NCBI RefSeq assembly: GCF_013364275.1
Contig: NZ_CP054932.1
Span: forward strand, 4,402,001 to 4,466,000
DNA length: 64,000 bases
Reading direction: 5' to 3'
Source: Actinomadura sp. NAK00032
Lineage (GTDB): Bacteria > Actinomycetota > Actinomycetes > Streptosporangiales > Streptosporangiaceae
Shown here: positions 1-9,126 of the stretch, piece by piece
Numbering within the stretch: position 1 is the first letter of the stretch
Layout: each line of letters starts with the position of its first letter
Made by a program: the position numbers and the translations under genes
Notes under the pieces: generated by a model
Told to the model about the DNA's origin: nothing
Database searches by the model: none
Seen by the model: the letters and a program-made list of their open reading frames with translations, nothing else

Positions 1-166
1 GGGCCCGGTGCAGGCCGGTGACGGTCCGCAGCGCGGTGGTCTTCCCGGCGCCGTTGCTGCCGAGCAGCGCGACGATCTCGCCCTCGCCGACCTCGAACGA
101 GACGCCCGCCAGCGCCGCCACGGCCCCGTACCGGCTGTGCAGGGCGCTCACCCGCAGCAGCGTCAT
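1..166 (-). CDS. livF: Branched-chain amino acid ABC transporter ATPase LivF (partial)
   Basis: The 5' part of the second ATPase of a Liv-type importer, cut by the window edge after 55 codons. The visible protein runs MTLLRVSALHSRYG and reaches Walker A (GSNGAGKTT), as in LivF, which energises uptake of branched-chain amino acids or related amides at the inner face of the membrane. The ATG at 166 overlaps the stop of the upstream livM-livG fusion by four bases (ATGA), so it is translationally coupled and last of the visible operon. Assignment as LivF rather than LivG follows from gene order and from the LivG domain already present in the fusion. Confidence 0.9.
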   Translation of the reverse strand, partial: MTLLRVSALHSRYGAVAALAGVSFEVGEGEIVALLGSNGAGKTTALRTVTGLHRA

Positions 167-1914
167 CGCAGCACCTCCGTGACGAGGCCGGACTCCGGGT
201 CGTCCGGGACGCCGAGGTAGGCGGCGATGACCCGCGGGTCCGCGCGGATCTCGGCGGGCGGCCCGGCGGCGATGGCCCGGCCGTGCTCCAGCACCGTCAC
301 CCGGTCGGAGATCGACATGACCAGCGCGACGTCGTGCTCGATCAGCACCACCGCGGTGCCGAGCGCGCCGATCCGGGCGATCAGCTCCATCAGCGCCCGC
401 TTCTCGGTCGGGTTCGCGCCCGCCGCCGGCTCGTCCAGCAGCAGGACGCGGGGCTCGGCGGCGAGGGCCCGCGCGATCTCCAGCCGGCGCCGGCCGCCGT
501 AGGGGAGCCCGCCCGCCGGGCGGTCGGCCGCCTCCAGCAGGCCGGTGAACTCCAGGCAGCGCCGCACCGCCTCCAGGTCGGCGCGGGACGGCGCGCGCAG
601 CAGGCCCCGGTCGCGGGCGAACCGGCCGATGAGGACGTTCTCCGCGACCGTCATCTCCTCGAACAGCCGGATGCTCTGGAACGTGCGGGCGAGCCCGGCG
701 GCGGCGACCCGGTGCGGCGAAAGGCCGCGCACGCTCCGCCCGGCCAGCGCCACGGAGCCGGCGGACGGCCGGATCATCCCGGTGATGCAGTTGAACGCCG
801 TCGTCTTGCCCGCGCCGTTCGGGCCGATCACGCTCACCACCTGCCCGGCGTCCGCGCGCAGCGCGAGCCCCTCCACGGCCGTGACGCCGCCGAACGCGCG
901 GGACAGCCCGTCCACCTCCAGCAGGGTCCCGGCGGCGGCCGGCGGCTCCGGCGCCGGGCCGGCCTGCGCCGGGAGCCGGAGGCGGCGCGGCCGGTACGGC
1001 CACACCCCCTGCGGCCGCAGGATCACGATCACGATGAGCAGCAGCGCGAAGAACAGCCCCCGGTACTCCTGGACGCTCCGCAGCACCTCCGGCAGCGCGA
1101 CGATCACGATCGCGCCGACCATGACGCCGGGCCGGCTGCCCATCCCGCCGATGATCACCACCAGCAGGATCATCAGCGAGGTCAGGAACGTGAAGCTGGA
1201 CGGGTCCACGGTGCCGAGCTGCGCGGCGTTCAGCGGGCCCGCCACGGCCCCGGTCATGGCGCCGAGCACGTAGGCGAGCAGCTTCACCCGCCGGGCCGGG
1301 ACGCCGACCGCCTCGGCGGCGGTGTCGTCGGCCCGGATCGCGCGCCACGCGAACGCCAGCCGCGTCCGCGCCAGCAGCGCCGTCGCGGCCAGTACCACGG
1401 CGAAGAACGCGAGGGCCAGGTAGAAGAAGTCCTGCGGCAGGACGATCTCCCGGCCGCCGACCGCCACCGGCGGGATCCCGGTCAGCCCGTTCGGGCCGCC
1501 GGTGACCTCCAGGTTCACCACCGTGATCCGGATGATCTCGCCGAAGCCGAGCGTGACGATCGCGAGGTAGTCGCTGCGCAGCCGCAGCGTCGGATACCCG
1601 ATCACCACCCCGGCGACCGCGGCGGCGGCGATCGCGGCGGGCAGCGTCAGCCAGAAGTCCCATTCCAGCTTCAGCATCAGCAGCCCGGCCGTGTAGGCGC
1701 CGATCGCGAAGAACGCCGCGAACCCGAGGTCGAGCAGCCCGGCGTACCCGACGACGATGTTGATCCCGAGCCCGAGGATCGCGTAGATCAGGATCGTGCC
1801 GGCGACGGTCAGCGCGTAGTCGTCCAGGACCTGCCCGGCGGCGAGGGCCAGCGCGATCAGCAGCGGCCAGCCGCCGTGGCGGGCCGCGGTCTCCGCGCCC
1901 GCGCGCCGCCTCAC
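163..1914 (-). CDS. Fused Liv ABC transporter permease-ATPase (LivM-LivG)
   Basis: A 583-residue fusion of the second permease and the first ATPase of a branched-chain amino acid ABC importer. Residues about 10-305 form the LivM permease, with repeated hydrophobic segments and the family stretch GYAGLLDLGFAAFFAIGAY. A Pro/Ala-rich linker (about 310-327) leads into a LivG ATPase with Walker A GPNGAGKTTAFN, a degenerate signature (LPYGGRRRLEIARALA), Walker B VLLLDEPAAGANP and the LivG-like C-terminal tail. I chose the GTG at 1914 because it overlaps the livH stop (GTGA); the open frame runs further upstream but inside livH and without family similarity. livM and livG are usually separate genes, so the fusion fixes their stoichiometry. 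Confidence 0.9.
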   Translation of the reverse strand: MRRRAGAETAARHGGWPLLIALALAAGQVLDDYALTVAGTILIYAILGLGINIVVGYAGLLDLGFAAFFAIGAYTAGLLMLKLEWDFWLTLPAAIAAAAVAGVVIGYPTLRLRSDYLAIVTLGFGEIIRITVVNLEVTGGPNGLTGIPPVAVGGREIVLPQDFFYLALAFFAVVLAATALLARTRLAFAWRAIRADDTAAEAVGVPARRVKLLAYVLGAMTGAVAGPLNAAQLGTVDPSSFTFLTSLMILLVVIIGGMGSRPGVMVGAIVIVALPEVLRSVQEYRGLFFALLLIVIVILRPQGVWPYRPRRLRLPAQAGPAPEPPAAAGTLLEVDGLSRAFGGVTAVEGLALRADAGQVVSVIGPNGAGKTTAFNCITGMIRPSAGSVALAGRSVRGLSPHRVAAAGLARTFQSIRLFEEMTVAENVLIGRFARDRGLLRAPSRADLEAVRRCLEFTGLLEAADRPAGGLPYGGRRRLEIARALAAEPRVLLLDEPAAGANPTEKRALMELIARIGALGTAVVLIEHDVALVMSISDRVTVLEHGRAIAAGPPAEIRADPRVIAAYLGVPDDPESGLVTEVLR

Positions 1915-2810
1915 GCCCGCTCCACGACGCGCTCGCCGAACAGGCCGGTCGGTCTCAGCGCCAGCACCGCGATGAGCAGGCCGAAGATGATGACGTCCGT
2001 CCAGCGGGACGAGACGTACCCGGCGGAGAACGACTGGACGAGCCCGATCGCCACGCCCGCGACCATCGTCCCCGGCAGGTTCCCGATGCCGCCGAGCACG
2101 GCGGCGGTGAACGCGCGCAGCCCGATGAGGAACCCCATCCCGAAGCTGATCTGCACGTAGTAGAGCCCGTACATGACGCCCGCCGCGCCCGCGAGCATCG
2201 AGCCGACGAAGAACGTGGCGAGGATCAGCCGCTCGACGTTGACGCCCTGGAGCCGGGCGGCGTCGCGGTCCATCGCCAGGGCGCGCATCGCGGTCCCGGT
2301 CACGGTCCGGGTGACGAACAGCCACAGCGCCGCCATCAGCACCACCGACAGCACGACGAGGGCGAGCTGGCCGTAGGTGACGCGGACGGCGCCGCTGAGG
2401 AGCCGCCCGCCGTCCAGCGCGTTCGGGTAGGACTTGAACCGGGCGCTGGTCAGCACCTTGACGCCCTCCTCCAGCGCCAGCGACACCCCGATCGCCGAGA
2501 TCAGCAGCGCCAGCCGCGGCGAGGACAGCAGCGGGACGTAGGCGGCCCTGGCGATCCCGGTGCCGACGACGCCGGTGGTCAGCGCGCCGACCGCCACCGC
2601 GGCGAGGACGGCGGGCAGCGCCATCCCGCCCGTCACCCCGAGCGTGGTCAGCGTCCCGAACCCGGCGAACGCCCCGATCATGAACACGTCGCCGTGCGCG
2701 AAGTTGATCAGCCGGACCACCCCGTAGATCATCGAGTAGCCGAGCGCGATCAGCGCGAGGAACGCCCCGATCGTCAGCCCGTTCACCAGGTACTGGACGA
2801 ACTCGCTCAT
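1911..2810 (-). CDS. livH: Branched-chain amino acid ABC transporter permease LivH
   Basis: A 299-residue integral membrane permease of the LivH family, one half of the membrane channel of the Liv importer. The N-terminus (VQYLVNGLTIGAFLALIALG, then GYSMIYGVVRLINFAHGD) is the classic LivH start, and the GGIGNLPGTMVAGVAIGLV stretch near residue 240 is the conserved cytoplasmic loop that contacts the ATPase. It sits 13 bases after livK and overlaps the livM-livG fusion by four bases, so the cluster is one transcription unit. Substrate cannot be read from the permease; leucine, isoleucine and valine are typical, but urea or short amides are used by relatives. Confidence 0.93.
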   Translation of the reverse strand: MSEFVQYLVNGLTIGAFLALIALGYSMIYGVVRLINFAHGDVFMIGAFAGFGTLTTLGVTGGMALPAVLAAVAVGALTTGVVGTGIARAAYVPLLSSPRLALLISAIGVSLALEEGVKVLTSARFKSYPNALDGGRLLSGAVRVTYGQLALVVLSVVLMAALWLFVTRTVTGTAMRALAMDRDAARLQGVNVERLILATFFVGSMLAGAAGVMYGLYYVQISFGMGFLIGLRAFTAAVLGGIGNLPGTMVAGVAIGLVQSFSAGYVSSRWTDVIIFGLLIAVLALRPTGLFGERVVERA

Positions 2811-2823
2811 GGCAGGGGTCTCG

Positions 2824-4029
2824 TCACGAGGTCTTGGCGTCCACCCAGGTGGCGCCGCTCTTGTCGAGCTTCTTGTAGGCGGTGAACGCGCCGTCCTCGA
2901 CGCGGACGGTGATGTAGAGCGGGTCGGTCCGGTCGCCCTTGTCGTCGAAGGTGATGGGCCCGGTGATGCCGGGGAAGTCCTTGATCTTGTGGAGCGCGGC
3001 GGTGATGTCCGCGCCCTCGGTGGACCCGGCGTCGTCGACGGCCTTCGCGACGACCTTGACCGCGTCGTACTCGTACACCGAGAACGGCCCGGGGTCGGCG
3101 CCGGTCGCGGCCTTGTAGGCGGACACGAACCTCCCGGCGGCGGGCAGGTCCTTGGCCAGCGGCGCGGTCGTGGCGATGTAGCCCGCGGCGGCCCGGCCCG
3201 CCGTCTTCAGGACGGTCGAGTCGGTCGTCGCGTCCCCGCCCATCAGCGTGAACTTCAGCCCGAGCTGCTCGCGCTGCTTCATCAGCAGGCCCGCCTCGGC
3301 GAAGTAGCCGGTGAAGTACAGCACGTCCGGCCGCGTCGAGGCGATCTTGGTGAGGACGGGGCTGTAGTCGGACTGGCCGGGCTGCAGCGCGTCCGCGTAG
3401 ACGACCTGGCCGCCGAGCTGCTTCACCGACTCGCCCGCCGCGTCCGCGAGGCCCTTGGCGTAGGTGGTGTTGTCGTGCAGCAGCGCGATCCGGCGCGCGC
3501 GCAGCTCGCCCGTCATGAACTTCGCGGCGACGGTGCCCTGGTTGTCGTCGCGCCCGCAGGTGCGGAACACCTTGCCCTTGCCGGAGTCGGTGAGGGACGG
3601 GTTGGTGGAGGCGTCCATCACGAACGGGACGCTCCGCCGGCCGTAGATCGGGATCGCCGGCACCGCGGCGCCCGAGCAGTACCCGCCGGCGACGGCGACG
3701 ACCCCGCTGTTCAGCAGCTTCTGCGCGGCCTGCGCGCCCTGCTGGGCGCTGCACTGGTCGTCGGCCTCGACGATCTCGACGCTCCGGCCGTCCACCCCGC
3801 CGGCCTTGTTGATCTCGGCGGCGGCGACCTTGGCAGCGGCGAGGATGTCCTGCCCGGCGGAGGCGGAGTCCCCGCTCAGCGGCGCCGGGACGCCGATCTT
3901 GATCGGCCCGGACCCGGCCGGGTCGTCCGACCCGCACGCGGCGGCGAGCGGGGCCAGCAGCAGGCCGGCGCCGGCCGCGGCGAGCAGGCGGGTCCGGCGG
4001 CGGCGGTCCCGCGGTGTCAGTGGGGTCAT
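2824..4029 (-). CDS. livK: Liv-type periplasmic-binding lipoprotein (LivK)
   Basis: A 401-residue substrate-binding lipoprotein that feeds the adjacent permeases. The signal peptide has an Arg-rich start (RDRRRRTRLL), a hydrophobic core and a lipobox ending LAAACGSDD, so Cys at about residue 32 would be lipidated and anchor the protein outside the membrane. The mature part has the type I periplasmic-binding fold (IKIGVPAPLSGDSASAGQD at its start, IALLHDNTTYAKGLAD mid-protein). The start at 4029 is preferred over upstream in-frame codons because GGAGAGG lies five bases before it and the signal peptide then begins correctly. It is first in the operon and divergent from the cyclodeaminase gene. 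Confidence 0.92.
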   Translation of the reverse strand: MTPLTPRDRRRRTRLLAAAGAGLLLAPLAAACGSDDPAGSGPIKIGVPAPLSGDSASAGQDILAAAKVAAAEINKAGGVDGRSVEIVEADDQCSAQQGAQAAQKLLNSGVVAVAGGYCSGAAVPAIPIYGRRSVPFVMDASTNPSLTDSGKGKVFRTCGRDDNQGTVAAKFMTGELRARRIALLHDNTTYAKGLADAAGESVKQLGGQVVYADALQPGQSDYSPVLTKIASTRPDVLYFTGYFAEAGLLMKQREQLGLKFTLMGGDATTDSTVLKTAGRAAAGYIATTAPLAKDLPAAGRFVSAYKAATGADPGPFSVYEYDAVKVVAKAVDDAGSTEGADITAALHKIKDFPGITGPITFDDKGDRTDPLYITVRVEDGAFTAYKKLDKSGATWVDAKTS

Positions 4030-4188
4030 CGGCGCCTCTCCGTCGCTCGCGGTGCGGATGGTGAAAGCGTGGAACGTCGCGGGACGGCCGTCGAGGCGGC
4101 CGAGCATGCGATCTCATGTAGTGATCGATAAGAACCGCTTGCCCTTCCGCACTCGACAGCGCGGCGGCGGGCTCGCGAAGATCACCCC

Positions 4189-5166
4189 ATGGCCGATGTC
4201 CTGCTGCTGTCCGCCGCCGACGTGCGCGCCGTGTTCGACCTCCCGGCGGCGATCGCCTCCCAGCGGGCCGCGTTCGGCGCGCTCGGCCGCAGGCAGGCGC
4301 GGCTCGCGCCCCGCCTGCTGCTGGACGGCCCGGACGGCGACGTCGCGTTCTGCTACGTGTCCCGGCTGCCCGGCACCGGGGCCGTCGCCAAGTTCGGCAG
4401 CGTGCACCCCGGCAACGCGGCGCGCGGGCTGCCGACCGTCGCCGCGCTCGTGGCCGTGCAGGACCCGGTCGACGGCCGGCCCGTCGCGATCATCGAGGGC
4501 GAGGCCGTCACGACGCTGCGGACCTCGGCGGCGAGCGCGGTGGCCGCCGACCACCTCGCGGTGCCGGACGCGTCCCGGCTCGCGGTCGTCGGCTGCGGCG
4601 TCCAGGGCCGCGCGCACGCCCGCGCGATGGCGGCGGTCCGCCCGATCGCCCGGACGGCCGTGGCCTGCCGGCACCCCGATACCTGCACCGTCGCCGCCGA
4701 GCTGGCGGACGAGCTGGGCGCGCCGGTCGAGCGGGCGGCGTCCGTCCGGGAGGCGGTGGAGGGCGCGCAGATCGTCGTCACCGCCACCACCAGCGCCGAA
4801 CCGGTCGTGCTCGGCGCGTGGCTCGATCCCGGCTGCACGGTCCTGAGCGTCGGGTCGTTCGCGCCGGACCGGGCGGAGGTCGACGACGCCGTCCTCACCC
4901 GGGCCGCCGCCGTCGTCGTGGACGACGTGCCGACCGCGCTCGACCACGCCGGCCCCGTCGTGGCGGCCGTCCGGGCCGGGCACCTGAGCCCGGAGGAGGT
5001 GCGGCCGCTCGGCCCCGTCGTCGCGGGCCTGGCCCCCGGCCGGGAGGACGCCGCCGGCATCGTCTTCTACAACAGCGTCGGCATCGGCGTGCAGGACACC
5101 GCCGCCGCCTCGGTGATCGTCGAACGCGCCCGCGAGGCCGGCGCGGGCCGGCACGTGGAGCTGTGA
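4189..5166 (+). CDS. Ornithine cyclodeaminase / mu-crystallin family protein
   Basis: A 325-residue NAD(P)-binding enzyme of the ornithine cyclodeaminase/mu-crystallin superfamily. Members deaminate ornithine to proline, or act as alanine dehydrogenases or ketimine reductases. Visible family features are KFGSVHPGNAARGLPT (about residues 65-80), the TTLRTSAASAVAADHL stretch, and a Rossmann nucleotide loop VVGCGVQGRAHARAM near residue 142. The neighbouring Liv-type transporter and aldehyde dehydrogenase fit an amino acid catabolism role, but the exact substrate is not set by sequence alone. It is divergent from livK and convergent with the dehydrogenase, with only seven bases between stops. No strong Shine-Dalgarno precedes the ATG. 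Confidence 0.85.
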   Translation: MADVLLLSAADVRAVFDLPAAIASQRAAFGALGRRQARLAPRLLLDGPDGDVAFCYVSRLPGTGAVAKFGSVHPGNAARGLPTVAALVAVQDPVDGRPVAIIEGEAVTTLRTSAASAVAADHLAVPDASRLAVVGCGVQGRAHARAMAAVRPIARTAVACRHPDTCTVAAELADELGAPVERAASVREAVEGAQIVVTATTSAEPVVLGAWLDPGCTVLSVGSFAPDRAEVDDAVLTRAAAVVVDDVPTALDHAGPVVAAVRAGHLSPEEVRPLGPVVAGLAPGREDAAGIVFYNSVGIGVQDTAAASVIVERAREAGAGRHVEL

Positions 5167-5173
5167 CGCGGGG

Positions 5174-6553
5174 TCAGCCGACCCAGACGGTCTTGGCGTT
5201 GCAGAACGCGCGCAGGCCGTCCGCCGACAGTTCGCGGCCGTAGCCGGACCGCTTCACCCCGCCGAACGGCAGCTCCGGGTAGGACGTCGTCTTGCCGTTG
5301 ATGAACACCTGCCCGGCGTCCAGCTCGCGGACGAACCGCTCCCGCTCGATGTCGTCGCGGGTCCAGGCGTTCGAGCCGAGCCCGAAGCCCGTCGCGTTCG
5401 CGACCTCCACCGCCTCCGACACGCCGCGGACGCGGAACAGCGAGGCGACCGGCCCGAAGACCTCCTCGTGGTACATCCGCATCTCGGGCGTCACCCCGCC
5501 GATCACGGTCGGCGGGTAGAACCAGCCAGGCCCGTCGGGCCGCCGCCCCCCGCACAGCACGGTCGCGCCCTTCTCCACCGCGTCCGCGACGAGTTCCTCG
5601 ACGTCGGCGCGGCCCTGCTCGCTGACGAGCGGGCCGACGTCGGTCGCGTCGTCCATCGGGTCGCCGACCCGCTGCGCGCGCATGTGCTCCACGAACAGCC
5701 GCTCGAACTCGTCGGCGCAGCCGATGTCGGCGATGAACCGCTTCGCCGAGATGCAGCTCTGCCCGTTGTTGAGGCACCGCGACTCCGCCGCCGTCCGCGC
5801 CGCGGCCCCGATGTCGGCGGACGGCATCACCACGAACGGGTCGCTGCCGCCGAGCTCCAGCACGCTCGGCTTGACCTCGTCCCCGGCGATCGCGGCGACC
5901 GACCGGCCGGCGGGCTCGCTGCCGGTCAGCGTCGCGGCCTTCACCCGCGGGTCGCGCAGCACCCGCTCGACCTTCGCCGAGCCGATCAGCAGCGTCTGGA
6001 ACGCGCCCTCGGGGAACCCGGCGCGGCGGAACAGGTCCTCCAGGAACAATGCCGTCTGCGGGACGTTCGAGGAGTGCTTCAGCAGCCCCACGTTCCCCGC
6101 CATCAGGGCCGGCGCCGCGAACCTGATCACCTGCCAGAGCGGGAAGTTCCACGGCATGACCGCGAGCACCGGGCCGAGCGGCTGGTAGCGGACGTAGGCG
6201 TCGGACGCGCCGACGTCGCCCGGCGCGGCGGGGCGCCGGTCGGCGAGGAACTCCGCCGCGTGCCCGGCGTAGAACCGGCACGCCTTCGCGCACTTGCGCG
6301 CCTCCGCCCCGGCCGCCTTCAGCGTCTTGCCCATCTCGGTCGTCAGCATGGCGCCGATCTGCTCGGACTCCCGGTCCAGGATGTCCGCCGCCGCGTTCAT
6401 CCACTCCGCGCGCCGCTCCAGCGGGGTGCTGCGGTACGAGGCGAACGTCTCCGCCGCCCGCGCGATGCGGCGGTCGACCTCCGCGTCGGTGAACGCGTCG
6501 AAGGTCTTCTCGACCTCGCCCGTCGCCGGGTTGGTCGTCGCGATCGTCGTCAT
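5174..6553 (-). CDS. NAD(P)-dependent aldehyde dehydrogenase, succinate-semialdehyde type
   Basis: A 459-residue aldehyde dehydrogenase closest in pattern to GabD1-type succinate-semialdehyde dehydrogenases, which oxidise succinate semialdehyde to succinate in GABA and polyamine breakdown. The start (TTIATTNPATGEVEKTFDAF) and the short length without an N-terminal extension match that subgroup. Catalytic residues are present: Cys267 in NNGQSCISAKRF, general base Glu233 in LELGGSDPF, and the cofactor-binding PWNFPLWQ (about 134-141). A Lys159-His in the cofactor pocket (GLLKHS) is as expected. Its place beside an ornithine cyclodeaminase homologue suggests arginine, ornithine or putrescine catabolism; that link is inference. 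Confidence 0.87.
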   Translation of the reverse strand: MTTIATTNPATGEVEKTFDAFTDAEVDRRIARAAETFASYRSTPLERRAEWMNAAADILDRESEQIGAMLTTEMGKTLKAAGAEARKCAKACRFYAGHAAEFLADRRPAAPGDVGASDAYVRYQPLGPVLAVMPWNFPLWQVIRFAAPALMAGNVGLLKHSSNVPQTALFLEDLFRRAGFPEGAFQTLLIGSAKVERVLRDPRVKAATLTGSEPAGRSVAAIAGDEVKPSVLELGGSDPFVVMPSADIGAAARTAAESRCLNNGQSCISAKRFIADIGCADEFERLFVEHMRAQRVGDPMDDATDVGPLVSEQGRADVEELVADAVEKGATVLCGGRRPDGPGWFYPPTVIGGVTPEMRMYHEEVFGPVASLFRVRGVSEAVEVANATGFGLGSNAWTRDDIERERFVRELDAGQVFINGKTTSYPELPFGGVKRSGYGRELSADGLRAFCNAKTVWVG

Positions 6554-6623
6554 GTCGGGATGCTCCCTGATCGTCCGGTCTACTGACCGGCACGTGCCCG
6601 TGGGGCCTCCCGGGAAACGCCGG

Positions 6624-7643
6624 TCAGGCGGGGACCACGCAGACGGGCGAGGGGACGTCGAGGAGGGGCCCGGCGGGCACCGGGACGCCGTCGCCGCCGA
6701 TGCGGAAGGTCGCGATCGTGCCGCCGCGCTCGTTCGCCACGTGCATCCACTCGCCGTCCACGTGCAGGTCGCGGGGCCAGTGCCCGCCCGTCGGGACGTC
6801 CGCGACCGGCGCGAGCGCGGCGCCGCCGTCCAGCACCCGGTGCGCCGTCACCACGTCCGTGCCGCGCATCGAGGTGTAGACGAACCGGCCGCCGCCCCCG
6901 AGCCTGATCGCCGCGCCCTGGGCCGTGCCGCCCGCCGGGCCGGCCGTCGCGGGCGACTCGGCGGCCACCTCCAGCCGCGCGTACCCGTCCAGCGGCCGCA
7001 GCACGAGCACGGCCGCGGCCAGCTCGGCCAGCACGTGCACGTGCCCGCTCGGGTGGACGGCCAGGTGCCGCGGCCCGTACCCGGCCGGCAGCGGCGTCTC
7101 CCCGGTGAGGCGCAGCGCCCCGCCCTCGATCCGGAACGAGCGGACGAGGTCGGCGCCGAGGTCGGTCGTGAGCACGGTCCCGTCCGGGGCGTGCGCGGAC
7201 ATGTGGGCGTGCGGGCCCTCCTGCCGGTCGGCGCGCGGCCCGGTGCCGTGCCCCGCCGCCACCGCGGCGTCCCCGGCGAACCCGCCGTCGCCCGCGAGGG
7301 GGTAGGCGCGGACCGTCCCGGACCCGTAGTCGGCGGCGACCAGGTGACCGCCGTCCGGCGTGACGGACAGGTGGCAGGGGAGCGCCCCCGCCGGCCGCCG
7401 GCCGATCTCCCGCAGCCGCCCGCCGTCGACCGCGTAGGCGGCGACACCGCCCGCGTCCTCCTCCCGCACGGCGTAGAGGACGCCCTTGCCGGGATGCGCC
7501 GCCAGGTAGGACGGGTTCACCGCCTCGGCCGCGAGCTCCGGCGCCTCCAGCGTCCCGTCGGCGCGCCGCACCACCCGGTAGATCCCGGCGCCGGCGCCCG
7601 CCTCGCCGGTGTACGTGCCCACCCAGAACGCCCGCTCGCTCAC
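6624..7643 (-). CDS. Lactonase family beta-propeller protein
   Basis: A 339-residue protein of the YbhE/Pgl-type seven-bladed beta-propeller lactonase family, cytoplasmic with no signal peptide. Family marks are the start FWVGTYTGEAGAGAGIYRV, the NPSYLAAHPGKGVLYAV repeat, GALPCHLSVTPDGGHLVAADYGSG, and the GPHAHMSAHAPDG and YGPRHLAVHPSG blade motifs. E. coli Pgl hydrolyses 6-phosphogluconolactone, but many homologues act on other lactones or have no known activity. The GTG start at 7643 has GGAG nine bases upstream. pgi, which makes fructose 6-phosphate, lies 2.5 kb away, but that does not prove a pentose phosphate role. Confidence 0.83.
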   Translation of the reverse strand: MSERAFWVGTYTGEAGAGAGIYRVVRRADGTLEAPELAAEAVNPSYLAAHPGKGVLYAVREEDAGGVAAYAVDGGRLREIGRRPAGALPCHLSVTPDGGHLVAADYGSGTVRAYPLAGDGGFAGDAAVAAGHGTGPRADRQEGPHAHMSAHAPDGTVLTTDLGADLVRSFRIEGGALRLTGETPLPAGYGPRHLAVHPSGHVHVLAELAAAVLVLRPLDGYARLEVAAESPATAGPAGGTAQGAAIRLGGGGRFVYTSMRGTDVVTAHRVLDGGAALAPVADVPTGGHWPRDLHVDGEWMHVANERGGTIATFRIGGDGVPVPAGPLLDVPSPVCVVPA

Positions 7644-7816
7644 CCGGTCCCACTCCGTTCACGATCCTCCCGCCCGCCGGCGGCCGAAGGCGAGCCTAGC
7701 CCCGGCGGGCCGGGGGATCCGGCGCGGCGCCCGGCTTCCCCCCGCCTACCTGCGGAAACGTGATGTATCTCGCACACTGCGCAGGTTTGGAACGCGTCCG
7801 GCATACCCGGCGTTGG

Positions 7817-7835
7817 AGGTCACTTGGTGTGACCT
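7817..7835 (+). promoter_or_regulatory. Inverted repeat upstream of the MFS gene
   Basis: A perfect 7-bp inverted repeat AGGTCAC-ttggt-GTGACCT ends 16 bases before the proposed TTG start at 7852. It could be an operator for a dimeric regulator or a small hairpin in the leader. No regulator gene is adjacent, so the binding protein is unknown. Confidence 0.45.
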
Positions 7836-7851
7836 TTGGGGGGAGAAGACC

Positions 7852-9120
7852 TTGGCGTTCCCGGTGATGCTGCGCTCGCTGCGCCATCACAACTACCGGC
7901 TGTGGGCCGTGGCCGACTTCGTCTCGATCACCGGGACGTGGATGCAGGTCCTGGCGCTGAACTGGCTCATCCTGTCGATCACCGGCTCGGCGACGAGCGT
8001 CGGTCTCGGCCTCGTCCTGCAGGCCCTGCCGACGATGCTGATCGGGCCGTGGGGCGGGGTGATCGCAGACCGGCTGCCCGCCCGGTACATCGTGGCGGCC
8101 GGCCAGGTGGTCCAGGCGGTGCTGTCGGCCCTGCTCGCGGTGATCGCGGCGGGGGACCCGAGCGGCACCGGCGGGCTGTACGCGATCACGCTGGTCTCCG
8201 GCGTCGCCACCGCGCTGACCTCGCCCGCGCTCGGCCGGTTCGGCGCCGAGGTGGTCGGTCCCGAGGACCTGTCCAACGGCCTCGCGCTCGGCTCGGTGCT
8301 CAGCTCCGGCGGCCGCATCCTCGGGATGAGCCTCGCCGGGATCGTGATCCCGCTCGCCGGGGTGCCGGGCGCGTTCGCGGTGAACGCCGTGAGCTTCCTC
8401 GGCGTGCTCGGCGCGATCGCGCTGATGCGCGGCGGCGAGCTGCACCGGCTGCCGCCCGCCGAGCCGGGGGAGCGCGGCATCGCGGCGGGCTTGCGCTACG
8501 TGCTCGCCTCGCCCCGGCTCCTGATCATGTTCGGGCTGGCGTTCGTGCTCGGCAGCCTCGGCCGCAACTACCAGGTCACCATGGCCGCGATGAGCCAGGG
8601 CCCGCTCGGCGCGGGCGCCGCCGGGTACGGCGCCCTGTCGGTGGCGTTCGCGGTCGGCACCGTCCTCGGCGGCGTCTACGCCGCCTCCCGCGCCCGCCTC
8701 CCGCTCCGGCTGCTGCTGGTCACCGCGGCGCTGTGCGGCGCCGGGCAGATGCTGAGCGGCGGCGCCCCGGACCTGCTGCTGTTCGGCGCCGCGATGCTGC
8801 CGATCGCGGCCTGCGCGGTCGTGTTCGACACCACCGTCGCCACCCGCGTCCAGCTGGACAGCCCCGGCGGGCTGCGCGGCCGGGTGATCGCCGCGCAGGG
8901 CATGGTCGGCGCGGCGTCCGGCGCGTTCGGCGGCCCGGCCCTCGGCGCGCTCTGCGACACCCTCGGACCCCGCGCGGCCCTGCTCCTCGCCGGCGCCGTC
9001 AGCCTCGCCGCCGCGCTGGCCGCCGCCTACGGCCTGGCCCGCCTGCGCCGCGCCCGCGCGGCCGCTCCCGCCGCGGCTCCGGCCGCCGCGCAGCCCGTCC
9101 CGGCCCTCGCCGACGCCTGA
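7852..9120 (+). CDS. MFS transporter (enterobactin exporter/DUF894-like)
   Basis: A 422-residue major facilitator superfamily exporter with about twelve hydrophobic segments. It begins FPVMLRSLRHHNYRLWAVAD and carries SITGTWMQVLALNWLI, the start typical of the EntS-like family, with the loop motif WGGVIADRLPARYIV near residue 70. Members export siderophores, drugs or other small molecules. The TTG at 7852 is chosen because GGGGAG sits six bases upstream; ATG at 7867 is the alternative but is too far from that ribosome site. The tail is Ala/Pro-rich. It is divergent from the lactonase gene and convergent with the thioesterase (six bases apart). Substrate unknown. Confidence 0.85.
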   Translation: MAFPVMLRSLRHHNYRLWAVADFVSITGTWMQVLALNWLILSITGSATSVGLGLVLQALPTMLIGPWGGVIADRLPARYIVAAGQVVQAVLSALLAVIAAGDPSGTGGLYAITLVSGVATALTSPALGRFGAEVVGPEDLSNGLALGSVLSSGGRILGMSLAGIVIPLAGVPGAFAVNAVSFLGVLGAIALMRGGELHRLPPAEPGERGIAAGLRYVLASPRLLIMFGLAFVLGSLGRNYQVTMAAMSQGPLGAGAAGYGALSVAFAVGTVLGGVYAASRARLPLRLLLVTAALCGAGQMLSGGAPDLLLFGAAMLPIAACAVVFDTTVATRVQLDSPGGLRGRVIAAQGMVGAASGAFGGPALGALCDTLGPRAALLLAGAVSLAAALAAAYGLARLRRARAAAPAAAPAAAQPVPALADA

Positions 9121-9126
9121 CGCCGG

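Noticed and set aside
4114..5154. 346-codon minus-strand frame opposite the cyclodeaminase gene
   Set aside because: The plus-strand protein has Rossmann and family motifs; the minus frame has none.
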